A stretch of 12,932 nucleotides of DNA from Aureococcus anophagefferens. Its lineage: Eukaryota > Sar > Pelagophyceae > Pelagomonadales > Pelagomonadaceae. The stretch's first letter is position 1, and every line of letters begins with the position of its first letter. Below, one piece after another: positions 1-6,394 of this stretch. A model generated the notes under the pieces. It saw only the letters and a list, made by a program, of their open reading frames with translations, had not been told where the DNA came from and made no database searches. The stretch covers positions 1,461,239 to 1,474,170 of the forward strand of contig NW_008705564.1 in the NCBI RefSeq assembly GCF_000186865.1, given 5' to 3'. Position numbers and translations under genes: made by a program.

Positions 1-48
1 TCGATGACGCGCACATGGAAGTCGGGTTTAATATTTGATTCCAAACAG
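1..48 (-). mobile_element. 3' end of an introner-type intron, partial
   Basis: This stretch ends in a splice acceptor (CCAAACAG at 41-48), and GC-rich coding sequence begins right after it. Read on the plus strand it aligns almost base for base with the reverse complement of the left end of the introner at 7764-7974. The shared landmarks, in order, are TCGAT, ACGCGCACAT, GAAGTCGGGTT, TTTGATT and the closing ACAG. The two elements therefore belong to one family inserted in opposite orientations, and both work as introns. The rest of this copy lies off the left edge. An ATG at 4 falls inside this intron tail and is not the gene's start. Confidence 0.75.
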
Positions 49-2760
49 GCGCACGAGCTCCTCGAGGGCGGGCCGCCCGACGCGTGGGAGAGCCAGGCGC
101 CGATCCCGGAGGGAGGCGCGGCGGACGGGGACGCGACCGGGTTTACCGTGTCGTGTTCGGTCCAATGCGACGGCGCGGCGTGCGTCGCGCCCGTGGACGC
201 GGGCGCCGCGTGCCTGAGCTCCACGCTGGACGACGCGTTCGCCGTGCCGTCGAGGACCGCGGCGTGCCTCTTCGGCCTGGACCGGCTTGAGGACGAGGTC
301 CCGCGCGCGAGGGTGGCCGAGGCGCGGCCCGCGGCGGCCAAGGAGGCCGCGCCCGTCGACGACGGCGACCTCGTCGTGCCCGAGATGGGCGAGTGGGTCG
401 AGTCCCTCGTCGGCGACCTCGACGCCCGCCTCGAGCCCACCGACGTCGAGCCGCTTGCCTCGGGGCCCGGGCGAGGCGCGACGGCGTCGCCGCATTTGTC
501 GCTCGCGTCGCTCGCGTCGCGCGGCATCTCGAGGGCGAAATTCGCCGCGCGGCGGGCCACGAGCCGCCGCACGCTCTGCAGCGACAGCTCCAAGACGACG
601 GTGCGCGACTGCGCGGAGATGCTCGCGCCCACGCTCGCGCGCGCGGTCGTCGCGAGGAGCCGCGAGCTGCGGCGCGCGGCGGCCGCGGCGACGTCGAGGA
701 CGACCGCGCGGCGCCTCGGCGAGCTCGACGCCCACCTCCTCGAGCGCTGGGGCTTCAACGGGTCGCGCCAGGTCTTCATCGCCAACGTCGAGCGCGTCGT
801 CGTGAAGCGGCTCGGCCGCGCGGCGCGCTGGCACGCGGAGCTCGAGGCGGCGGACGACGCGCGCGCCAAAGAGCGCGCGGCCGTCGCCTACCTCCGGGCG
901 GAGATGCTCTCGAAGAAGGAGCGGACGGTCATGACGACCATCGCGGAGCGGCTCCAGGGCGAGCTCGAGGCGCCCGAGGAGCCGCCGGGGGCCGCGCCGT
1001 ACATCGCCGCGTGGGCCGGCGTGCTCTGCGTCGTCCTCTACTGCTTCTACTACCTCCTCACGACGGGATCCCAATTCGGGCGGAAGAAGACGCGGCTCTG
1101 GCTCGAGGCCGTGACGTTTTCCCTCGTGCTCTACTTCGTCTTCATCAAGCCCATCGTCATCCTCCTCATCAGCGTCATCATGCCCAGCTTCGTGGCCTCC
1201 TCCGTCGACAAGGCCAGGAGCCCCCTCGACCACCCGCGCTACCCCTTCGAGACGCCGCTCCCCGAGAGCTCCGTCTTCTACCTCCTCCGCTGGCACCCCG
1301 AGCTCAACGGCACGCGCCTCGCGGACCACGTCGCGGCCGAGGCGACCGGCGCGCCGCGGAGCGCGCGCGAGTGCCTCACGGACGTGCGCGTCGCCGAGAT
1401 CCACGGCGCGGCGATCCCCCGGACGAGCGGCACGGCCGTCGTCCTCGCCCTCATCGCGCTCCTCTTCGGGCTCCACGAGGACATCCAGGACACGCTCATC
1501 GAGGAGGTCTTCACGTTCCTGCCGCTCGCCTCGGGCTTCGTCGCGGAGCGCACGCCCGGGCTCGAATCCGCCGGGGAGGACGTCGGCGCAGCCTTCGGTA
1601 TGGTCGTCGTCGGCGCGCTCGTGTACGTCGCCTGGAAGGCGTACCACGCGTGCGGGAAGGCGACGGCGCGGGCCGCGGTGGCGCTCCCGCGCCGGAAAAG
1701 CGACGCGGGCGGGCCCGCCTTCCGATGGCCCGAGGACGAGGCGCCGGAAACCCCGAGGCCGGACGTCGCCGGCGAGGACGAGAAGTCGCCGGAGGACGCC
1801 GTCGCCCTCGTCCTCTTCGACGGCGGCGGCGACGGCGACCGCGTCGAGGCCGCGCGCCCGGACGACGACGAAGCGGCGGCGGAGCGACCGGACGACGCGG
1901 CCTCCGACGGGGAGTTCCTCGACGACGAAGAGATCCTCCTCGACGTCGACGTCCGGCGGGCGGACGCGGACGCGCGCGGGGCCGAGGAGGCGGCGCGCGA
2001 CGACGAGGCCGGCGCCGCGGACGCCGAGGAGCGCGGGGCCGCGGGGGCGGCGCAGGACGACCGCGAGGCGGGGGACGCGGCGGCGGGGCGACGGGAGGAC
2101 GCGGCCTCCGACCGCGAGTCCCTCGACGACGAGGACATCCTCCTCGACGTCGACGCCCGACGCGCGGATGGGACCGGTGCCGCGGACGCGGAGGCGCGCG
2201 GGGCCGAGGACGCGGCCGTCGAGAGCGCGGGCGACGCCATCGAGAACGCCTTCGAGGAGCCGCCGCCGCCGCAGCCTGAGACGCTCTCGGACTACGTCTT
2301 CAGCGTGCAGGCGAAGCCGGAGGACGCGCCCGCGCCGTCCTACTCGGACGCCGCGTACGCCGCGGTCTTCGGTGCGGCCACCGCGGCGCGGGACGACCAC
2401 GACGCGGGGGACGCGGTGGCCGCCCGGCCCGGCGAGGCGCGCTCGCGCGCGCGCGGCCGGAGCGCGACCCAGGGCGAGGGCCGGAGCCGGAGTGGGAGCC
2501 GGTCGAAGAGCCGGAGTCGGAGCAGGAGCCGGAGGCCCGGCCGCCGCGCGATGCACCGCGCCCCGTACGTCGTCAAGGCCAAGGGCGCCGTCGTACGCGC
2601 CGGCGTCGCGCTCGACAGCGACAAAGTCGTGAGGCTCCCCGCCGGCACCGCCGTCGTCGTCGAGGTCGCCGAGCAGCTCCCCGACAAGAAGACGCGGTAC
2701 CTCCTCGTCGAGCCCGTCGTCGGCTGGGTGTCGCGCGGGGCGGTGGCCAAGGCCGGCTGA
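49..2760 (+). CDS. large multi-pass membrane protein with acidic repeats, RS-rich stretch and SH3-like C-terminus (terminal exon)
   Basis: This is an open frame of about 900 codons with strong GC3 bias, ending at TGA 2758-2760. It is the last exon, because the bases before 49 are an intron tail, so the N-terminus is missing. The order is: an Asp/Glu-rich leader; a basic helical region (about 520-960); a hydrophobic helix (YIAAWAGVLCVVLYCFYYLL, about 1000-1062); a second hydrophobic block with a WLEAVTFSLVLYF core (about 1099-1185); two weaker helices (about 1429-1475 and 1594-1653); a long acidic tail with a duplicated unit; an RS-rich stretch (about 2446-2550); and a C-terminal domain (about 2560-2757) ending in a GWVSRG motif typical of SH3-like folds. 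The hydrophobic part resembles the membrane region of polycystin/REJ-like giant surface proteins of stramenopiles. That is a family impression, not a demonstrated homology. The RS-rich tail would be cytoplasmic if the acidic region is. Function unknown. Confidence 0.8.
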   Translation, partial: AHELLEGGPPDAWESQAPIPEGGAADGDATGFTVSCSVQCDGAACVAPVDAGAACLSSTLDDAFAVPSRTAACLFGLDRLEDEVPRARVAEARPAAAKEAAPVDDGDLVVPEMGEWVESLVGDLDARLEPTDVEPLASGPGRGATASPHLSLASLASRGISRAKFAARRATSRRTLCSDSSKTTVRDCAEMLAPTLARAVVARSRELRRAAAAATSRTTARRLGELDAHLLERWGFNGSRQVFIANVERVVVKRLGRAARWHAELEAADDARAKERAAVAYLRAEMLSKKERTVMTTIAERLQGELEAPEEPPGAAPYIAAWAGVLCVVLYCFYYLLTTGSQFGRKKTRLWLEAVTFSLVLYFVFIKPIVILLISVIMPSFVASSVDKARSPLDHPRYPFETPLPESSVFYLLRWHPELNGTRLADHVAAEATGAPRSARECLTDVRVAEIHGAAIPRTSGTAVVLALIALLFGLHEDIQDTLIEEVFTFLPLASGFVAERTPGLESAGEDVGAAFGMVVVGALVYVAWKAYHACGKATARAAVALPRRKSDAGGPAFRWPEDEAPETPRPDVAGEDEKSPEDAVALVLFDGGGDGDRVEAARPDDDEAAAERPDDAASDGEFLDDEEILLDVDVRRADADARGAEEAARDDEAGAADAEERGAAGAAQDDREAGDAAAGRREDAASDRESLDDEDILLDVDARRADGTGAADAEARGAEDAAVESAGDAIENAFEEPPPPQPETLSDYVFSVQAKPEDAPAPSYSDAAYAAVFGAATAARDDHDAGDAVAARPGEARSRARGRSATQGEGRSRSGSRSKSRSRSRSRRPGRRAMHRAPYVVKAKGAVVRAGVALDSDKVVRLPAGTAVVVEVAEQLPDKKTRYLLVEPVVGWVSRGAVAKAG
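1894..2172 (+). repeat. duplicated acidic unit inside the membrane-protein gene
   Basis: A coding unit that translates as DAAS-D-x-E-x-LDDE-[ED]-ILLDVD occurs at 1894-1970 and again at 2098-2172. The copies are 204 bases (68 codons) apart and in the same frame. The DNA is also conserved: GACGCGGCCTCCGAC starts both copies, and ATCCTCCTCGACGTCGACG occurs in both. Between and after the copies lie Ala/Glu/Asp-rich segments with repeated RGAEEAA/RGAEDAA. This looks like an intragenic tandem duplication in a disordered acidic linker. Confidence 0.85.
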
Positions 2761-2916
2761 TTCTGCGTTCTTTTTCTCCCGTATTCGCCCGTCCGCTTGC
2801 GTCTTCATACTACTTGCAGAGCGACGACGTCGGGCCCGGTCCGGCGCCGCCGCACAACGACGAGCCCGCCCCCTGAGCCGCGGCGCTCGTCGTTCCGATG
2901 ATTTTTGTTTCGATCC

Positions 2917-2976
2917 CTCGTTCCGATCCCGCCCCCCCTCGCCCGCCCCCCCTCGTTCCGATCCCGCCCCCCCTCG
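2917..2976. repeat. 25-bp C-rich direct repeat, two copies
   Basis: Two identical 25-base copies (2917-2941 and 2952-2976) start CTCGTTCCGATCCCG and continue through seven C residues to CTCG. Ten bases (CCCGCCCCCC) separate them, themselves a partial copy of the C-run. A degenerate relative (CGTTCCGATG) precedes them at about 2890. This is non-coding, with no recognised function. Confidence 0.9.
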
Positions 2977-2992
2977 AGGATCACCTCGCTCG

Positions 2993-3030
2993 CGCTCCGC
3001 TCGACGTCGTTCGCTCCGCTCGACGTCGTC
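2993..3030. repeat. 19-bp tandem repeat, two copies
   Basis: The unit CGCTCCGCTCGACGTCGT plus one variable base occurs at 2993-3011 and 3012-3030, differing only at the last base. It is a short tandem duplication in non-coding sequence. Confidence 0.9.
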
Positions 3031-3178
3031 CGCGCTGCGATGCTATCTAACGAGAATCTTACTTGTAGTAACGGGCATATCGTCCCCGTACGGCGTACCC
3101 CCTTTTGAAGCGGTGGTGTTGAGGTCCCTGTTGAAGTACAAGGTTTGAGGTTGAAGCCCAAGTTGAAGTAGCGTTCAA

Positions 3179-3200
3179 CATATCCCGCCGGCGGGATATG
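3179..3200. repeat. 22-bp perfect palindrome
   Basis: The left arm CATATCCCGCC (3179-3189) is followed immediately by its exact reverse complement GGCGGGATATG (3190-3200), with no loop. It stops matching at the next base on either side. It sits three bases before the 38-bp tandem repeat and about 65 bases downstream of the glycosyltransferase stop codon. It could be a protein-binding site, a transposon end or target, or an RNA hairpin in the 3' UTR. Confidence 0.9.
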
Positions 3201-3202
3201 CT

Positions 3203-3278
3203 AAGCCGCCCGGGCCGGCTCATTCCATTAAAACCTGGATAAGTCGCCCGGGTCGGCTCATTCCATTAAAACCTGGAT
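3203..3278. repeat. 38-bp tandem duplication spanning the glycosyltransferase stop codon
   Basis: Units 3203-3240 and 3241-3278 abut exactly and differ at only two positions (C to T each time). Both contain GGCTCATTCCATTAAAACC followed by TGGAT. The stop codon of the minus-strand glycosyltransferase (TAA, 3266-3268) and its last few residues are encoded by the second unit. The first unit carries the same TTAAAA at 3228 in the 3' UTR. The near identity implies a recent duplication. Confidence 0.93.
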
Positions 3279-4301
3279 ATCCGGGCCTCGCGCTCCGCGA
3301 GCGCGAGCACCGCGTCCGCGTCCCTCCAGTGAGGCGCGGGGACTCCGTGGAGGAAATTCTGGTAGAGCACGACGCCCGCGCTCATGAAGGCGGGCACGTA
3401 CGAAAAGCTGCTCTTCGCCGTGACCAGAACATCGGCCGAGACCATGTCCGCGATCGCCTGGAGCGGGTCGCCGTCGAGGTGCATCGTGGCCAGCTCCGGG
3501 AGCCGGCCGAAATCTTCGGGACGGCCCTCCGAGTAGACGTGGAACTCGAGGCGCAAGCCCCGGAAATACGTCGGGAGCGCGCGCGCCATTCGCTCGTACC
3601 ACGCGTTGTCGGTGTACGGGGAATTGGCCCGGCCCCTCGTGAGGCTCACGTCCCCTCGGCGGACGTGCATCGCGACGACGACGCGGTCCGAGGGCGCGAT
3701 GGCGGAGGGCGGCAGCGCGAACGACGAGTTCTGCGCCGCGGCGTACCGCGCGCGGACGGCGGCGCGCGGCGCGAGGGTCGTCGAGTTGTGGATCCAGACT
3801 CGGGAAGATGTCACCGCGCTATAGACGCAGCCCGCGTCGCCGAGGCTTCTCGCCGCGGCCCAGCGGAGGCCTTCGCGCAGGCCCGCCTCGCTTTTGGGGA
3901 GCTGGACGCAGTTCGCAAAGTCGGGCGGGAGGGGTACGATGCCCGGCAAGCCGAGGCCCTTCAGAAGCGCTTGGCAGCTATACCTGCGCGGGGAGATTGC
4001 GCGAGCGCCGGCCGGCGCGACGCTCGTCGACTCGGCGCTCGCTCGCCCGTGAGGTTTATGTTCTTTCGTCGAGTTCAGAAGCAGGCCGCCCGCCTCGAGG
4101 CCAAATTCTTCCGCCGTGAACAAGAGGTACCTGATGAAGGGCGTCGAGACGTGCGACGAGCCGTTACGCTGACGGGCGCGTGGCCTGAATACCAAGCATA
4201 CCACACCCGTCTTGGCGGGCGTGAGCGTAAACCACGTTGCGCGAGGCGACCGGATGCGGAGCCGAGACGGCGAGGACGGCTAGCAGTTTGGCTGGCGTCA
4301 T
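3266..4301 (-). CDS. secreted/Golgi fucosyltransferase-like glycosyltransferase (one frame slip near the N-terminus)
   Basis: The body (open from about 4204 down to TAA at 3266-3268) has the nucleotide-sugar motif HVRRGD (about 3655-3672), as in alpha-1,2/alpha-1,6 and protein-O fucosyltransferases. It is followed by FHVYSEG, HLDGDPLQAI and SADVLVTAKSSFSYVPA (about 3390-3440), the usual C-terminal donor-site block of that superfamily. The body has no good ATG. In another frame, ATG 4301 starts MTPAKLLAVLAV, a typical signal peptide, then NVVYAHARQDGCGMLGIQ, which fits the start of such enzymes. That frame stops at TAA 4164-4166, and removing one C near 4173-4178 joins it to the body just before HVSTPF. 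No intron I could place with an acceptor between 4140 and 4200 keeps both conserved parts. The enzyme likely transfers fucose or another sugar to glycans in the secretory pathway. The exact acceptor is unknown. Confidence 0.75.
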
Positions 4302-4663
4302 AGTAGGACAGCCTCGCGAGGCCTTGCAGACCGAGCTCTAGGCGCCGACGAGCAGCGCTGCGGTTGCTGCGGCCACTCGGGCCGGCGCAAGGCGCGGGTG
4401 ATCGAATCCAAACGCCCGCTGGCGCACAGCCGGGCCGATGGGCCGCGACTCGGGGCTGCCCATCTCAGCTGATCAGCTCTCCCTGGTCCGTAAAGTGCAG
4501 GGCAGCTTGAAGTGCACCGTGACAGATTTCCGTCGGGGCGATGTAGTGGGGAGCCCTAAACTTGGCGCCGCAGCGCCGCGCCGAGAGCTCATCGGAGCGC
4601 GGCCTGCGTCGCGCCGCGCACCGAACGCGCGCGTCCCGAGGCGAGGCGTTAAAAAGCGGCGGC
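4302..4663. other. intergenic region between two minus-strand genes, 362 bases
   Basis: This should hold the 3' UTR of the methyltransferase gene (right) and the promoter and 5' UTR of the glycosyltransferase gene (left). The only structure I can point to is a 12-bp palindrome GCCTCGCGAGGC at 4311-4322, ten bases upstream of the proposed glycosyltransferase ATG. Open frames here are short and have poor codon usage, and I see no RNA gene. Confidence 0.55.
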
Positions 4664-5968
4664 TCAGGGCGCGGTGTGCCGGCGGTTGAGCTGGAACTGG
4701 AGGACGACGGAGTCGGAGGAGAGGCGGACGTCGAAGGAGAGGGGCTCGCCCGCGGCGACGACGAAGGGCGTCGGCGGCCGCGTGAGCGCGTTGGCCGGGT
4801 CCAGCGCGTCGTCGCGGTTCGCGGCGTCGAGGTCCTCGAGGAGCTGGATGCCCTGGCCCCACTGCATGTCGCGCGCGAAGTTGTCGACGGTCTCGCGGGG
4901 GTCCGTGGACATGGTCAGCGGGCCGCCGTCGAGCTCCCAGGGCGCCGCGCCCGGCCCGCCGACCGTCGCGTCCCAGAACAGCACGACGCAGTGCGCGACG
5001 CCCGCTTTGGCCGCGGCGAAGTCGACGGTCGTCTCCGACGGCACGAAGCCCGGCGCGTCCCTCGTGAAGTCGCAGGCGAAGACGGTCACGGGCGGCGCGA
5101 GGAACGTCGACGGCACGGAGCAGAAGCGGAAGCCGTACTGCTTCGCGAAGACCAGCGACGCCGTGTCCTGGAGCACGTTGACGTGGCTCAGGTCCAGGCC
5201 GCCCCAGTCGTCGGCCTTGGTCAGCTTGGCGACGGCGTCGCACTCGACGAGCGCCGCGTACTGGACGCCCCGCGGCGGCACGACGCGGCAGCCGGGCCGC
5301 ACGAGGCGCTCGCGCGCGTCGCGGAGGTACTCGAGCGCCGACTCGCCCAAAAGCAGCGTGCCGAAGAGCTCGCTCACGAGCACGTCGGGCAGGTCCGCGG
5401 CGTAGGGCTTCACGTCGCCGCCGCCGTCCTCCGTGCCGTTGACCTCGACGACGCGGCCCGCGCCGAGGCCGCACGCGCGGCGGATCTCGTCGGCGTCCAA
5501 CTCCGTCGACAGCCGCTCGATGACGGTGATCGCGCCGTCGAGGCCGTTGGCCGCGATGTTCTTGCGCGCGAGCGCGGCCATGTGGCGGCTCGCCTCGATG
5601 GCCACGACCTTGCGCGCACCGAGCCGCGCGGCGAGCATCGCGAGGAGGCCGCTGCCCGTGCCGATCTCGAGGACGACGCTCTCGCCGGGCACGATCGCGC
5701 GCCGCAGGCACTCGCGGTAGAACTCGTTGCGCGGGTGGTCGTTGATCATCGCGTAGTGGAAGTCGTTGACGGCCTCGACGAGGTCCGCGCTCTTGTCCTG
5801 GAGCCGCGCGGGCACGCAGAAGTGGCCCTCGAAGTCCTCGCCGAAGCAGTGGGCCGCGCGCGCGCCGGGCGGCACGTACATGTGCGGCGTCGTCGTGCCG
5901 CCGCTCGGGCCGCTGCCCTCCGTGTCGTCCGTCTCCGCGTCGTCGTTGCCGTCGACGAGCTGGGACAT
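4664..5968 (-). CDS. protein arginine N-methyltransferase, PRMT7-like, single catalytic module
   Basis: This intact 434-residue frame starts at ATG 5968 and stops at TGA 4664-4666. It would transfer methyl groups from S-adenosylmethionine to arginine on proteins such as histones or RNA-binding proteins. An acidic leader is followed by NDFHYAMINDHPRN (68-81), the PRMT7-type equivalent of the YxxMLxDxxRN entry motif. Motif I is VVLEIGTGSG (98-107), and the post-I acidic residue lies in VAIEAS (122-127). The double-E loop SELFGTLLLGES carries E200 and E209 at the usual nine-residue spacing and resembles the PRMT7 loop. MQWGQGIQLL (368-377) sits where the THW loop belongs, with the Trp kept and Thr-His replaced. 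Animal PRMT7 has two tandem modules of about 690 residues, but here there is only one. An AT-rich TTTTATTATT lies about 55 bases upstream of the ATG and may serve the promoter. Confidence 0.9.
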   Translation of the reverse strand: MSQLVDGNDDAETDDTEGSGPSGGTTTPHMYVPPGARAAHCFGEDFEGHFCVPARLQDKSADLVEAVNDFHYAMINDHPRNEFYRECLRRAIVPGESVVLEIGTGSGLLAMLAARLGARKVVAIEASRHMAALARKNIAANGLDGAITVIERLSTELDADEIRRACGLGAGRVVEVNGTEDGGGDVKPYAADLPDVLVSELFGTLLLGESALEYLRDARERLVRPGCRVVPPRGVQYAALVECDAVAKLTKADDWGGLDLSHVNVLQDTASLVFAKQYGFRFCSVPSTFLAPPVTVFACDFTRDAPGFVPSETTVDFAAAKAGVAHCVVLFWDATVGGPGAAPWELDGGPLTMSTDPRETVDNFARDMQWGQGIQLLEDLDAANRDDALDPANALTRPPTPFVVAAGEPLSFDVRLSSDSVVLQFQLNRRHTAP

Positions 5969-6160
5969 CGCGCTTCGGCCACCGTGCTCGGCTGATCGCC
6001 CGTCTCGGCCGCCTCGAGCAATAATAAAACGTCAACTCGCGGTGGTCTTGCCGCTCGAAGCAATGTTGAATGGGCGCTGGCCGAGCATGGCTGCCCATCA
6101 CTGACGTCGCTCCGCTTCGCACGTCGCTGGTGATCGTTCGACTCGTGCAGCACCGAGCGC

Positions 6161-6393
6161 AGCTGCGATACGCGCCGCGGTCGGCGCGCTCCGCGAAGCG
6201 CTCCGCGAGGCGCTCGTGCCCCTGGTGCATCGACTCGAGCACCTCGGTCGGTCGCGTCGAGGCCCACGGCTTTCCGGAGCGTCGCGCGGCGCTCGGGTTG
6301 GAGCACGGCCGGCGCCTTGGCCGCCTCGTCGTCGAGGCCGAGCTCCGGCTCCTCTTCGCCGAGCGCTTCGCGGAACGCGAGCACGTGCGCCGC
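6161..6393 (-). pseudogene. coding-like minus-strand segment with a one-base frame slip, unidentified
   Basis: Read downwards from 6393, the minus strand gives AHVLAFREALGEEEPELGLD and so on to RKAVGLDATD, with nearly every codon ending in G or C. At 6246 (a GG pair) the coding character moves to another frame, giving EVLESMHQGHERLAERFAER and on to about 6161. Removing one base joins the parts into about 77 residues of helical, charged protein. The plus-strand frames here are Arg/Ser/Ala-rich shadows. It has no start codon with good codon usage, and coding character fades at 6393, just before the plus-strand ATG at 6395. It may be a gene fragment, an upstream exon of the PRMT gene, or a small gene with a sequencing error. 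I do not recognise the family. Confidence 0.4.
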
Positions 6394-6394
6394 T

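Larger units (their letters stand above)
2761..3265. other. convergent intergenic region, 505 bases, repeat-rich
   Basis: This lies between the 3' end of the plus-strand membrane-protein gene and the 3' end of the minus-strand glycosyltransferase gene. I see no convincing coding frame. It begins with a T-rich tract (about 2766-2778) that would be 3' UTR. It then holds C-rich direct repeats, a 19-bp tandem repeat, three GTTGAAG words with an inverted GTTCAAC (about 3130-3179), a 22-bp palindrome and the first unit of a 38-bp tandem duplication. Base composition is much less uniform than in the flanking exons. Confidence 0.7.

Noticed and set aside
4..48. ATG at 4 as the start of the membrane-protein gene
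   Set aside because: It lies inside sequence matching the introner end, followed by a splice acceptor at 48. The coding bias starts only after 48.
393..2279. A 628-codon plus-strand frame
   Set aside because: It is composed almost wholly of Arg, Gly and Ala, a frame-shifted shadow of the real exon.
28..2808. A 926-codon open frame on the minus strand opposite the membrane-protein exon
   Set aside because: High GC makes antisense frames stay open. Its translation is Arg/Val/Gly/Asp-rich with no domain or helix pattern, while the plus strand has membrane helices and an SH3-like domain.
3329..4303. A 324-codon plus-strand frame opposite the glycosyltransferase
   Set aside because: It is antisense to HVRRGD and the other family motifs and shows no domain of its own.
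4562..5995. A 477-codon plus-strand frame opposite the methyltransferase
   Set aside because: Its low-complexity Arg/Glu/Val composition contrasts with clear SAM-methyltransferase motifs on the minus strand.
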